NCBI RefSeq assembly: GCF_900215465.1
Contig: NZ_OBEH01000007.1
Span: 139,092 to 203,091 of the forward strand
Length of the DNA stretch: 64,000 nucleotides
Direction of reading: 5' to 3'
Source: Flagellimonas pacifica
GTDB taxonomy: Bacteria; Bacteroidota; Bacteroidia; Flavobacteriales; Flavobacteriaceae
The position numbers were made by a program, and so were the translations under genes. The notes beneath the pieces are model-generated. The model ran no database searches. It was not told where the DNA came from and saw only the letters and a list, made by a program, of their open reading frames with translations. Below, in pieces: positions 28,040 through 36,573 of this stretch. How positions within the stretch are numbered: position 1 is the first letter of the stretch; each line of letters starts with the position of its first letter.

Positions 28040-28450
28040 ATGCGGATAGTGACCTATATGCTGGTTTTATCTTTTGTTCCCTACTTTGGACTTTGCCAAA
28101 ACAAGATTAGTGGTAAAATAGTTGATGAACTGGGATTTCCCGTTTATAGAGCTTCGGTTGAAATAAATGCAACGGACAGTATCACTTATACGGACTACGA
28201 CGGATCCTTTACACTGATCAGTGAAAAAGATTTTCATTGGAAAATTAATATCAAATCCAAAGGTTATAAACCTGAATCGTTTTTTGTTTTGAATGGTGGC
28301 AATACAGGTAACATCATATTAAAATATGATGTAGATATCAATAAGTTATTGGATGGCAGTTCAGGCCTATATCAAAAGTTTTACTGGGACTCGTGGAACA
28401 ATGAAATCTTGTTTCCAAAATCGGAAGGCCTTTTAGTCAGTGTTTTTTAA
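28040..28450 (+). CDS. secreted protein with carboxypeptidase-like regulatory domain
   Basis: 136 residues. Signal peptide ending GLCQ, then a CarboxypepD_reg-like beta sandwich: ISGKIVDELGFPVYRASVEIN, ITYTDYDGSFTL and IKSKGYKPESF. Such domains occur at the N-terminus of TonB-dependent receptors and alone as small periplasmic proteins. It is transcribed opposite to, and sits between, two OmpA-family paralogues. A short C-terminal tail (LYQKFYWDSWNNEILFPKS) follows the domain; function unknown. Confidence 0.75.
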   Translation: MRIVTYMLVLSFVPYFGLCQNKISGKIVDELGFPVYRASVEINATDSITYTDYDGSFTLISEKDFHWKINIKSKGYKPESFFVLNGGNTGNIILKYDVDINKLLDGSSGLYQKFYWDSWNNEILFPKSEGLLVSVF

Positions 28451-28475
28451 TTAATCCCTTTTTTGGGGTTAGTTG

Positions 28476-29564
28476 TCATTCATCAACAAACTCGGTCATA
28501 ACAAATTCCACTCTTCGGTTTTTCCGTCTTGCTTTATCCGTTAATGTGCTATCTAAGGGAATCTTATCTCCGTAACCTGTAGAAGTAATACGACCTTTTT
28601 CTAATCCCAAGCGTATTAAATACCTAGCAACGGTTTTCGCCCTTTGGTCAGACAACACCTCGTTGTACTCTTCTGAGCCCAAATCATCTGTGTGTCCACT
28701 AATTGAAACTTTTAAGTTGGGGTTCTTTTGAAGGTATTCGAAGACATCTTTTAAGCTTTGCTTAGCCTTGGGTTCCAACTCAAAACGGTCAAAATCAAAA
28801 TTAACATGATTAAGCACATAGCTCTGGTTAGTTTTATAGTCAGGTCCAAGGTATATCAGGGAAACGTCGTCCAAATAGTAGTAGGAGTATCCCTCCGTTT
28901 TGGCAGGATTGTTTTTAAAATCTAAATACAAGGTTCCTCCATTGCTTTTGAAGTTTCCAAGAACAAGATTGTTTTCAAATCCTTTTGCAACTATATCCAA
29001 ACTCACCTGCATCCATTCCTTCTTATCATCATAAAAACCCGTTGCAGAAAATTGCTTTGCATGGGTAGTTTTGATTGATTCTGATGATAAAACGGCATTA
29101 GATAGCTGACGTTTGGTATGTATGGATAATGGCTTTTCGGAGAAAACTGCACCGATATCCATAACGGCACCATCTGATTTTTCAGAAAGACTCAAAGAAA
29201 GACTCAATCTGTATCGATGTCCTTTCTTCAGGGTTTCGGATAACTCTACCTGTATGTATTCCCTATAATCTTTAGGAGCAAAAAGGTATAATCCGGCGTA
29301 ACCATTCCCTTCATATGCCTCCTGTTTTCCCTTAAAATTCATTGGGATACCCAACTTAGTCTTGCTGCACTCATTAAAATAATCCGTAGTACCCAAAGTT
29401 GGAGCATTCCAAAATTCAGTATCTCGATTTAGATTGCTCATTTTAACAGGACATTCCACAAAATCTTCAAATCCGCCATTGCGGACAAAATTTTGAGCTA
29501 TCCCTGACTGTAAAGTCAAGAGTAAAACGGTGTAGGTCGGTATGTTGATGAATCGTAATCGCAT
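28476..29564 (-). CDS. OmpA-family protein with GFE-type N-terminal domain (paralogue 2)
   Basis: 362 residues from the ATG at 29564; an upstream in-frame ATG (29591) adds nine residues before the signal peptide (TYTVLLLTLQSGIAQ). N-terminal domain NFVRNGGFEDFVECP, YFNECSKTKLGIPMNFKGKQEA, GYAGLYLFAPKDYREYIQ aligns clearly with paralogue 1. C-terminal OmpA domain: VSISGHTDDLGSEEYNEVLS, QRAKTVARYLIRLGL, KNRRVEFVMTEF, containing the peptidoglycan-contact Asp and Arg positions. Likely an outer-membrane or surface anchor protein. Confidence 0.85.
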   Translation of the reverse strand: MRLRFINIPTYTVLLLTLQSGIAQNFVRNGGFEDFVECPVKMSNLNRDTEFWNAPTLGTTDYFNECSKTKLGIPMNFKGKQEAYEGNGYAGLYLFAPKDYREYIQVELSETLKKGHRYRLSLSLSLSEKSDGAVMDIGAVFSEKPLSIHTKRQLSNAVLSSESIKTTHAKQFSATGFYDDKKEWMQVSLDIVAKGFENNLVLGNFKSNGGTLYLDFKNNPAKTEGYSYYYLDDVSLIYLGPDYKTNQSYVLNHVNFDFDRFELEPKAKQSLKDVFEYLQKNPNLKVSISGHTDDLGSEEYNEVLSDQRAKTVARYLIRLGLEKGRITSTGYGDKIPLDSTLTDKARRKNRRVEFVMTEFVDE

Positions 29565-29666
29565 GACTTCCAATTCAAATGGAGCACCCATTCCATATTA
29601 AATAGATGGGATGGGATTCAAATCATAACGATTTTCTTAGTTATTTATTGTGTATTTACCTACAAA

Positions 29667-31418
29667 CTAGAAGTCAAACTTATAGGATACTCCAGCTAAT
29701 GCCTGAAAACCTTGAACTCTAAAGTTGGCCCATCTTTGATAATCATTGTTAGCAATATTGGAAGCTTTTAGAAAGACCGAAAGCTGTTCGTTAAAGCGAT
29801 ATCCTACGTGTGCATTGGCATCAAAAAATCCGTCTAAAGTAACAATGGTCGCTGGAAATTCTGAAGGCACTACATTCTGAACAGCCTGAGACACTAAATC
29901 ATCCCGCTCCCCAATATAAAACAGGTTGGCACCAAAATACCACTGTTTGTTAACTTGATAATCCATAAACAATGATCCCTTTATAGAAGGTAAGTTCCAT
30001 GCCGGATTATCCGTTTCGGTATCATAATCATAAAACTCCGCATTGATTCCTAATGTGAAATTCCGATTCACGTCAACATTTAACTCTCCAAAAATCCCTA
30101 GAGTTTTTACGTCATCATAAAACACCTGGAACGAATTTCCGTAGAAATACCCCTTTTCATCAGTTCTAAAAAGATTCTGAGGATTTAAAAAGAACAATGG
30201 CTTTCTATTTTCTGCAGTGTAAGATCCTTTAATATTGTAGCCAACATTGGATAACAACTGTCCTTTCAGTCCAATATAACCCTCATATTGTTTATCCGTA
30301 GGCCTAACATCCAAAGTAGGAGAAACGTATGGGTTTTCTGAAACAAAATCATAATAGGAGTTTTGCTTGAGCTCTCCCTCAACTCCACCATAGGCAATTA
30401 CAGATTCATCCAACAAACGATAGGATGCAGTTACCGCTGGATAAATATAAAAATCAATATCATCGTTTTCGGTATCCATTCCGTAAACAATATTAGCGCC
30501 TAAATTTAGGGTAAGGTCATCCCTAAGCACAAGCAAACTTGGATTTAAACTGGCCTGAAACTGGCTATAGTTGATTTCACCAGTATTGGTGGTACTGTTC
30601 AATGATGCATTTTTAAAATTCCCGTTTACATAATCCAGTTTTGTATTTATGGTCACCAACTCCTCGGTGATAGGTAACTCAATGGTCGGATTAATGACAA
30701 CGCGGTTCTCTCCGGATTCGGAAGTATCCCAAAACCTTCGCACCAATACATTTCCTTTCTTAAAGAAAGAATCTTCCAAATTTAAGTGAGCCTTGCCCTG
30801 CACATTAAAATAATTCTGCTTTTCATCAATTGAAGCAACGGTGACCTCATCAAATGCATTGTTTTCAATCCCGTACCAATTATATGATTGGTGTTGAAGT
30901 CCAATACTGGCCCCCCAATCCATATCCCTATCCTTTTTGGCGTAGGAAGCATCAAACTTGGTATTGTAAAAATCTGTTTCAAGAGGTGTGCTTTCAATAT
31001 CTCCCCGAGAGGAATGATGGCTCAACCCAAAATCCAACAAATCCTCTCCCCTATTAAATTCTCTGCTGGTATATAAATCTACTAATGCGTTGTTGAAATT
31101 TCCCAAACCAACTGATGCATAGGAATTATACAAGGTTGGAGGAGGTGTCTTTTTTACTCGAGATGCCTTTCCTTTTGCAGGGGTAAAGGTAGATGCGACC
31201 GGTACCGAAAAAATACTGTAGTTGATTTCCTTTTTCTGTAGCACGATGGAATCGTTAAGATTGGGAACGGATTTCACTTTAAAGGCATCTGAAACGGTGG
31301 GGGAATACGGTTTTACAACAGTAACCGTTTCAGTGCCAATATCATCGGTTTCCTGAGCTGAAACAGCTCCCCAAAGGCCCAAAAATAGTACTGAAAATAT
31401 ATGGATGTTCTTTTGCAT
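29667..31418 (-). CDS. outer-membrane beta-barrel protein (TonB-receptor-like, plug not evident)
   Basis: 583 residues. Signal peptide ending in GAVSAQ, a roughly 80-residue N-terminal stretch (TVTVVKPYSPTVSDAFKVKSVP), then a long series of beta strands and a C-terminal ending QALAGVSYKFDF. Flavobacterial proteins of this kind are usually filed as TonB-dependent receptors, but no plug-domain motifs are visible. It is 15 bp downstream of the large TPR gene, so the two are almost certainly one operon and may form a complex across the periplasm and outer membrane. Confidence 0.75.
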   Translation of the reverse strand: MQKNIHIFSVLFLGLWGAVSAQETDDIGTETVTVVKPYSPTVSDAFKVKSVPNLNDSIVLQKKEINYSIFSVPVASTFTPAKGKASRVKKTPPPTLYNSYASVGLGNFNNALVDLYTSREFNRGEDLLDFGLSHHSSRGDIESTPLETDFYNTKFDASYAKKDRDMDWGASIGLQHQSYNWYGIENNAFDEVTVASIDEKQNYFNVQGKAHLNLEDSFFKKGNVLVRRFWDTSESGENRVVINPTIELPITEELVTINTKLDYVNGNFKNASLNSTTNTGEINYSQFQASLNPSLLVLRDDLTLNLGANIVYGMDTENDDIDFYIYPAVTASYRLLDESVIAYGGVEGELKQNSYYDFVSENPYVSPTLDVRPTDKQYEGYIGLKGQLLSNVGYNIKGSYTAENRKPLFFLNPQNLFRTDEKGYFYGNSFQVFYDDVKTLGIFGELNVDVNRNFTLGINAEFYDYDTETDNPAWNLPSIKGSLFMDYQVNKQWYFGANLFYIGERDDLVSQAVQNVVPSEFPATIVTLDGFFDANAHVGYRFNEQLSVFLKASNIANNDYQRWANFRVQGFQALAGVSYKFDF

Positions 31419-31433
31419 GATGTGTCTCGTTTT

Positions 31434-34400
31434 TTAATTGCCGTTAGGATCAACTGAAGAATTGCTCTGCGCTTCCCTTGATTTTATAATGGATAACTCT
31501 CCTTTGGCCTCAGCAACTATATCATTGTATTCTGCAAAATTGGTAATCACGCTCTCCAATATATAGGTGGCCTGAAAAGCATCGCCCAGTGCGTAAAAAT
31601 TCTTGGCCATTATTATCAATCCCTTTCCTCCCCATTCTTTATATGCGGAATAATCCTTAGCCAATTTTTGAACCGATGTATTGGAAGCTTCAAAATTCTG
31701 GTTTTTGTTCTTAAAATAACCATCATAGTACCAGGCCTCCGCAGCTAATTCACCTGTGGCAATCTTCTTTACCTCTTGGTATGCAGTTTCCGCCAAGCGT
31801 TCATCATTGGTTGCAATGGCAGAGCGTGCAATCATAATTTGTGCATCACTTTTAATCCGGTTATCAATTTTTGGTGCTTTCAATACTTTTTCGGCATAGG
31901 CAATGGTCTGCGCATAATTTTCTTGCCCGTAGTACCCTTTCATTAAGTTGGACTGAGCAAAAGTCCTGTTTTGAGAAATCTCCGCCGTATTTTCCAATTG
32001 CTGTAAATATGGAATGGCACTCTGATAATCTTGTTTTCCAACATAAACCTCACATACCCTGGTAAGGGCCTGCTCTGTATATTCGCCACTACCACTATCC
32101 GCTACCGTTTTGTATTTAGGTAATGCAGCTTCTTTGTTTCCTTTGTAAAAGTATAGTTGTGCCAAATTAAAATTGACCTGCAATGCATGGAGCCCATTTG
32201 GAAACTCCTTTAAATAATCCTCATAACCCTTAATGGCTGCTTCTGATTTTCCTTCTGCCCGTTTTCTATCGGCTGCTTCAAAACTAGCGTTATCTAATTC
32301 AGCATCGGTAACTTCAACAAAATCCAAGTTTCTGGCCCAAGCCGCATACTCGCTTACTCTTCCTTCATCAACATATACCAATTTGGCGGTTGCCACGGCC
32401 TGTTTGGCTTCTTGGGTGTTAGGGTATTTTTGGACCACACCTTTTAGTTTTGTTAGCGCTTGATCATTCCTATTGGCATTGTAATGCACCAATCCTTGCC
32501 TTAACATGGCCCGAGGAGCAAATTTGCTCCTTCCATATTCTTCAATCAAACGATCATAGGTTTGGAGTCCCATATTTTCATTGCCTCCCTTTATGTAGGA
32601 ATTACCAAGTTCAAAGAATGCATCATCACGAAGTGAAGATTTAGGGTATCGTGTAAGAAATTGGTTCAATCCATCAATCTTTGCCGAACTGTTTCCCAAA
32701 AACCCACTACATAATGCCTTTTGGAACGCTGCATAATCGCGTTCAGGTCCATTCATTTTGGAAGATTCATTGTAAGCGGATTGCGCAGATTTGTATTTGC
32801 TTGTCACAAAATAGCTATCTCCCAATCGCAAATAGCTATCGGCCAATCGTTCATTTTCCTCAGTTCCAGAGTTGGTCACATTTTTAAAATAGGAAATGGC
32901 GTTGCCATACTCCTTTAGTTTAAAATGGCAATACCCCAAATTGTAGTCTAAATTGGCATACTCCGGTAATTTATTGGAAGCAGGAAGCCTTTTAAATTCT
33001 GAAAAATCAGTAAGCGCCTCATCAAATCTATTCAATCTATATGCTGATTCGGCTTTCCAGTACAACGCCCGAGCTTCAAAATCTTTATTCCCTGCGCTTT
33101 TTAAAGATTTGGAAAATCGCTCCAACGCTGGTTCATAATCTCCGTCAATAAACAATTCCACTCCTCTGTAAAATGCCACTTTTTGATAGGTCTCCTTGCT
33201 GGCATAACCCTTGTTTTTCTCCAAAAGCTCCATGGCACCCTCAAAATTCTTGGAAGTAATATAGGAATCTACCAACAACTCCTGAATCTCTTGTTGGTGT
33301 TCATCCTTCGGGTATTTTTCCAAGTAAGTTGCCATTACTTGCGGAACAGGTTCGTATGCATTTCCAATCTCGTAGCTCAAACGCGCATAGTTCAACAAAG
33401 CATCTTTTTGGATTTCTGCACTAAAATCCATCTGGGAAGCATTTCTGAACGCATTCAACGCTTCCGGTTTTTTGTCCAGTTTTAAATAGCATTCGGCCAA
33501 ATGGTAATATGCATTTTGTGAAACACTGTTGGTTCCTCCAATTATTTTATTGAATTGTTGAATGGCTCCTTCATAGTCTCCCTGCTTGTAATGGCTATAT
33601 CCAGTTAGATAATAATCCGTATTGCTCAATTTTCCCCGTCTACCTCTATATTTTTTTAGATAAGGTATGGCTTCATCGTATTGTTTTAGGTTGAAGTAAC
33701 TCTCCCCAATGATCTTGTTCAGTTCGGAAATTTCCTTGCGGTCAGATTTTGGCAATTGCTTTTTTGCCATGGCAATGGCCTCTTCAAAATTGCCCAGTTT
33801 AAAATTCAGGTCGGCTTGATAATAAGATAATTTTTCATTGAGCAATTCAGGGTCTGTTATTTGGTCAAACCGGGCACTGGCCTCATCATAATCATCCTGC
33901 TCATAAGCTATATACCCTAAATAATATTTGGCCTGCGACCCATATTTTGGAGAATTGCTCACCTTACTCAAATAGCGTTCTGCCTGTTTTGGTCTTTTTG
34001 AAGCATAAAGTGCATAGCCGTTATTGAAGTTGAAACGTTCTTTATCGTTATTGGACATAGCGGATTGATCCACTTTTTTATACCATTTAAGGGAATACGG
34101 GTATTTTCCAGTTTCAAAATAATAATCAGCTACATCCAAAAAAGCAGAATTCCGTTTGGTAGAAGTGGGATATCTGTCCACAAAATCCTCCATCAATTTA
34201 TCGGCACCACGCTGATTCAACCGTATGGCAGCATTTGCCGAGTAGTAAGCACTGTTGGCCTCCGTTTCGTAATCTTTGGTGTTGGTTTTTATTTTATCAA
34301 AAATTGCCTGAGCTGCTTGGTATTGCTGATTATTGTACAAAGCAAGGGCATCTTGATACGCCTTTTTTTCGTGGGAATAAATTTCAGTTTTCTGTGCGGA

Positions 34401-34457
34401 AAGAATAAAAAACGACCCTAAACAAATTAGGGTTAAAATGAGGTTACTTCGATTCAT
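31434..34457 (-). CDS. large tetratricopeptide-repeat periplasmic protein
   Basis: 1007 residues. Signal peptide (NLILTLICLGSFFILSAQ), then TPR repeats over nearly the whole length, with typical W/Y-G-A/P spacing such as YYLGYIAYEQDDYDEASARF, YSHYKQGDYEGAIQQFNKI, DSYFVTSKYKSAQSAY and YDRLIEEYGRSKFAPRAM, the last resembling YbgF/BamD-like TPRs. It is the first gene of an apparent two-gene operon with the outer-membrane barrel at 29667. It probably acts as a scaffold in the periplasm; no enzymatic motif is seen. Confidence 0.85.
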   Translation of the reverse strand: MNRSNLILTLICLGSFFILSAQKTEIYSHEKKAYQDALALYNNQQYQAAQAIFDKIKTNTKDYETEANSAYYSANAAIRLNQRGADKLMEDFVDRYPTSTKRNSAFLDVADYYFETGKYPYSLKWYKKVDQSAMSNNDKERFNFNNGYALYASKRPKQAERYLSKVSNSPKYGSQAKYYLGYIAYEQDDYDEASARFDQITDPELLNEKLSYYQADLNFKLGNFEEAIAMAKKQLPKSDRKEISELNKIIGESYFNLKQYDEAIPYLKKYRGRRGKLSNTDYYLTGYSHYKQGDYEGAIQQFNKIIGGTNSVSQNAYYHLAECYLKLDKKPEALNAFRNASQMDFSAEIQKDALLNYARLSYEIGNAYEPVPQVMATYLEKYPKDEHQQEIQELLVDSYITSKNFEGAMELLEKNKGYASKETYQKVAFYRGVELFIDGDYEPALERFSKSLKSAGNKDFEARALYWKAESAYRLNRFDEALTDFSEFKRLPASNKLPEYANLDYNLGYCHFKLKEYGNAISYFKNVTNSGTEENERLADSYLRLGDSYFVTSKYKSAQSAYNESSKMNGPERDYAAFQKALCSGFLGNSSAKIDGLNQFLTRYPKSSLRDDAFFELGNSYIKGGNENMGLQTYDRLIEEYGRSKFAPRAMLRQGLVHYNANRNDQALTKLKGVVQKYPNTQEAKQAVATAKLVYVDEGRVSEYAAWARNLDFVEVTDAELDNASFEAADRKRAEGKSEAAIKGYEDYLKEFPNGLHALQVNFNLAQLYFYKGNKEAALPKYKTVADSGSGEYTEQALTRVCEVYVGKQDYQSAIPYLQQLENTAEISQNRTFAQSNLMKGYYGQENYAQTIAYAEKVLKAPKIDNRIKSDAQIMIARSAIATNDERLAETAYQEVKKIATGELAAEAWYYDGYFKNKNQNFEASNTSVQKLAKDYSAYKEWGGKGLIIMAKNFYALGDAFQATYILESVITNFAEYNDIVAEAKGELSIIKSREAQSNSSVDPNGN

Positions 34458-34603
34458 AGTGTTCTACGCTGTTCTCGATTGACTGTTACCATAACGTCAA
34501 AATTTAGGCCAAAGTATATTTAAAAGTTAAGAAGCAGAATTTGCAAATGCTTAACCTGCTATAATTTTAGAACTTAGTACCTTTAGTTTTTCAATACAAA
34601 AAT

Positions 34604-35287
34604 ATGCCAGAAACCATATTAAAATTACAAGATGTAGCTGTTTTCCAAAATGAGAATCTCATTTTAAAGGACATTACCCTAGAAGTAAAAAAAGGAGAGT
34701 TTGTCTATGTGATTGGAAAAACTGGAAGTGGGAAAAGTAGTTTTATGAAAACCTTGTATGCGGATATCCCACTAAAACAAGGGACTGGCAGTGTGGTCGA
34801 TTTTGATCTAAAAAAACTTCAAGAAAAAGACATTCCTTTTTTGCGAAGAAAATTGGGCATTGTATTCCAAGATTTTAAGCTACTTCCAGATAGAAATGTG
34901 AACAACAACCTCAAGTTTGTGTTAAAAGCCACAGGGTGGACGGATGCTTCCAAAATGGACAGCAAGATTGAAGAAGTATTGGATAAAGTTGGCATGAAAA
35001 CCAAAGGTTTTAAATTTCCACATGAACTTTCAGGAGGGGAGCAACAGCGCATTGCCATTGCCCGTGCCCTGTTAAATGACCCTGAATTAATTCTTGCTGA
35101 TGAGCCCACTGGAAATTTAGACCCACAAACCAGCGTAGAGGTTATGAAAGTGCTTCAGGACATCAATCAAAATGGACGTACAATCATTATGGCCACACAC
35201 GACTATGCCCTAATATTGAAATATCCTCACAAGACCTTAAAATGTGATGGCAGCAAAGTCTTTGAAGTCATACAAAAAGCCATGTAA
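34604..35287 (+). CDS. FtsE-like ABC ATPase
   Basis: 227 residues, single ABC domain: Walker A GKTGSGKSSF, signature LSGGEQQR, Walker B LILADEPTGNLD, switch His in MATHDYALI. The QDFKLLPDRNVNNNLKFVL segment and overall length match FtsE, the ATPase that with FtsX controls peptidoglycan hydrolases during division; LolD/MacB-type ATPases are the main alternative. No ftsX gene is adjacent; in flavobacteria the two genes are often apart. The stop is 2 bp before the next start, so it is co-translated with a small two-helix membrane protein. Confidence 0.8.
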   Translation: MPETILKLQDVAVFQNENLILKDITLEVKKGEFVYVIGKTGSGKSSFMKTLYADIPLKQGTGSVVDFDLKKLQEKDIPFLRRKLGIVFQDFKLLPDRNVNNNLKFVLKATGWTDASKMDSKIEEVLDKVGMKTKGFKFPHELSGGEQQRIAIARALLNDPELILADEPTGNLDPQTSVEVMKVLQDINQNGRTIIMATHDYALILKYPHKTLKCDGSKVFEVIQKAM

Positions 35288-35289
35288 CC

Positions 35290-35721
35290 ATGATACTCAA
35301 AAAACAAGATTGCGGAAAGAAAAAGAAATCCAACCCAATTATTGGCATTTTACTCTTTCTTATTTCTATTGTTTTAATGATACTTACCGGCCCAATAGGT
35401 CTGGTTTTCGGGTTTTTTCATCAACTTTTCACTAAGGGTTTTAAAGGTATTGGGGAATTCGCCCTTAAAATTGCAGTTTCCATAGATCAATTGGGAAATG
35501 TAATTATGCGTCACCTTTTTAATGCATTGTGGATTACTAAGGATGGATATGAATTTGGAAATAGAGACGAGACCATTTCAAGTGCCTTGGGGAAAAATAA
35601 GCAGTTGGGCACATTAACCCCTTTTGGAAAGGCAATTGACAAAGTTCTGGATACCATTGACCCCGATCATACCCTTAATTCCATAGACTATTTTATAGAG
35701 CCTACTCTCAAAACTCGTTGA
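35290..35721 (+). CDS. small membrane protein following the FtsE-like gene
   Basis: 143 residues. Basic N-terminus (KKQDCGKKKKSN) then a hydrophobic block IIGILLFLISIVLMILTGPIGLVFGFFH that forms one or two membrane segments, a possible amphipathic middle, and a soluble C-terminal third (SALGKNKQLGTLTPFGKAIDKVLD). I do not recognise the family. The 2-bp spacing from the ATPase gene suggests coupled translation and possibly a functional link. Confidence 0.65.
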   Translation: MILKKQDCGKKKKSNPIIGILLFLISIVLMILTGPIGLVFGFFHQLFTKGFKGIGEFALKIAVSIDQLGNVIMRHLFNALWITKDGYEFGNRDETISSALGKNKQLGTLTPFGKAIDKVLDTIDPDHTLNSIDYFIEPTLKTR

Positions 35722-35805
35722 AAACTATTGGATATCGTAGTGCAGCCTATTTTTTGACCACCAAAAGTTTTTCGTTTATTTGTCAAAATAAATAACCATC
35801 CATTT

Positions 35806-36573
35806 ATGGAAATTCTCGGTATTGATATCGGTGGGTCAGGCATAAAAGGTGCCTTGGTAAACGCCGAAACCGGAGAGATGTTGACCAAGAGACATCGTAT
35901 TCCCACACCAAATTCTAGAAAGCCCAATGATATGGCGGAAGTGGTGAAACAGATTGTTGACCATTTTAATTATGAGGGACCAGTAGGTTGCGGTTTCCCC
36001 ACTATAGTAAAAAATGGGGTTTGCCAATCAGCAGGAAATCTTCACCCTAGTTGGGTCAATGTAAATATCGATGAACTTTTTACGGCTGCCACTGGTCATG
36101 AATTTACTGTATTGAACGATGCCGATGCGGCTGGCTACGCTTCCATGAACTACGGCATTGGAAAAGGAAAGTCAGGATTAGTCATTATGATTACTATAGG
36201 CACCGGATTAGGAAGCGGTGCATTCTACAACGGTATATTATTGCCCAACTTTGAACTTGGTCAAATTCCCTATAAGAAATTCGATAAAATTGAACAATGG
36301 GCAGCAGCTTCAGCTAAGGAACGAGAGAATCTTTCTTATGAAAAATGGGGCAAACGCTTTAACAAATTTCTAAAGTACGTTGAGCTAATCATCTCCCCCG
36401 ACCTCATCATTGTTGGTGGAGGCACCTCAAAAAAATGGAAGGAATTCAGTCATTTAATCACCATTGAAACAGAGGTCGTAAAAGCAGAATTAATGAACAA
36501 TGCAGGAATAATAGGCCCCGCCGTGGCCTGTTTACGCGAACAACATCACGGACATTTGACCCAGAAGCGTTAA
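35806..36573 (+). CDS. ppgK: ROK-family polyphosphate glucokinase
   Basis: 255 residues, ROK fold. The N-terminal phosphate loop GIDIGGSGIKGALV, the sugar-binding NDADAAGYASM (catalytic Asp) and the second phosphate loop ITIGTGLGSGAF are seen, then FLKYVELIISPDLIIVGGG. The PTP-like opening segment (HRIPTPNSRKPNDMAE) and short length fit the PPGK subgroup, which phosphorylates glucose with polyphosphate or ATP. There is no cysteine-rich ROK zinc motif, as is usual for this subgroup. Its end overlaps the convergent typA by 4 bp. ATP/polyphosphate preference cannot be read from sequence. Confidence 0.85.
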   Translation: MEILGIDIGGSGIKGALVNAETGEMLTKRHRIPTPNSRKPNDMAEVVKQIVDHFNYEGPVGCGFPTIVKNGVCQSAGNLHPSWVNVNIDELFTAATGHEFTVLNDADAAGYASMNYGIGKGKSGLVIMITIGTGLGSGAFYNGILLPNFELGQIPYKKFDKIEQWAAASAKERENLSYEKWGKRFNKFLKYVELIISPDLIIVGGGTSKKWKEFSHLITIETEVVKAELMNNAGIIGPAVACLREQHHGHLTQKR

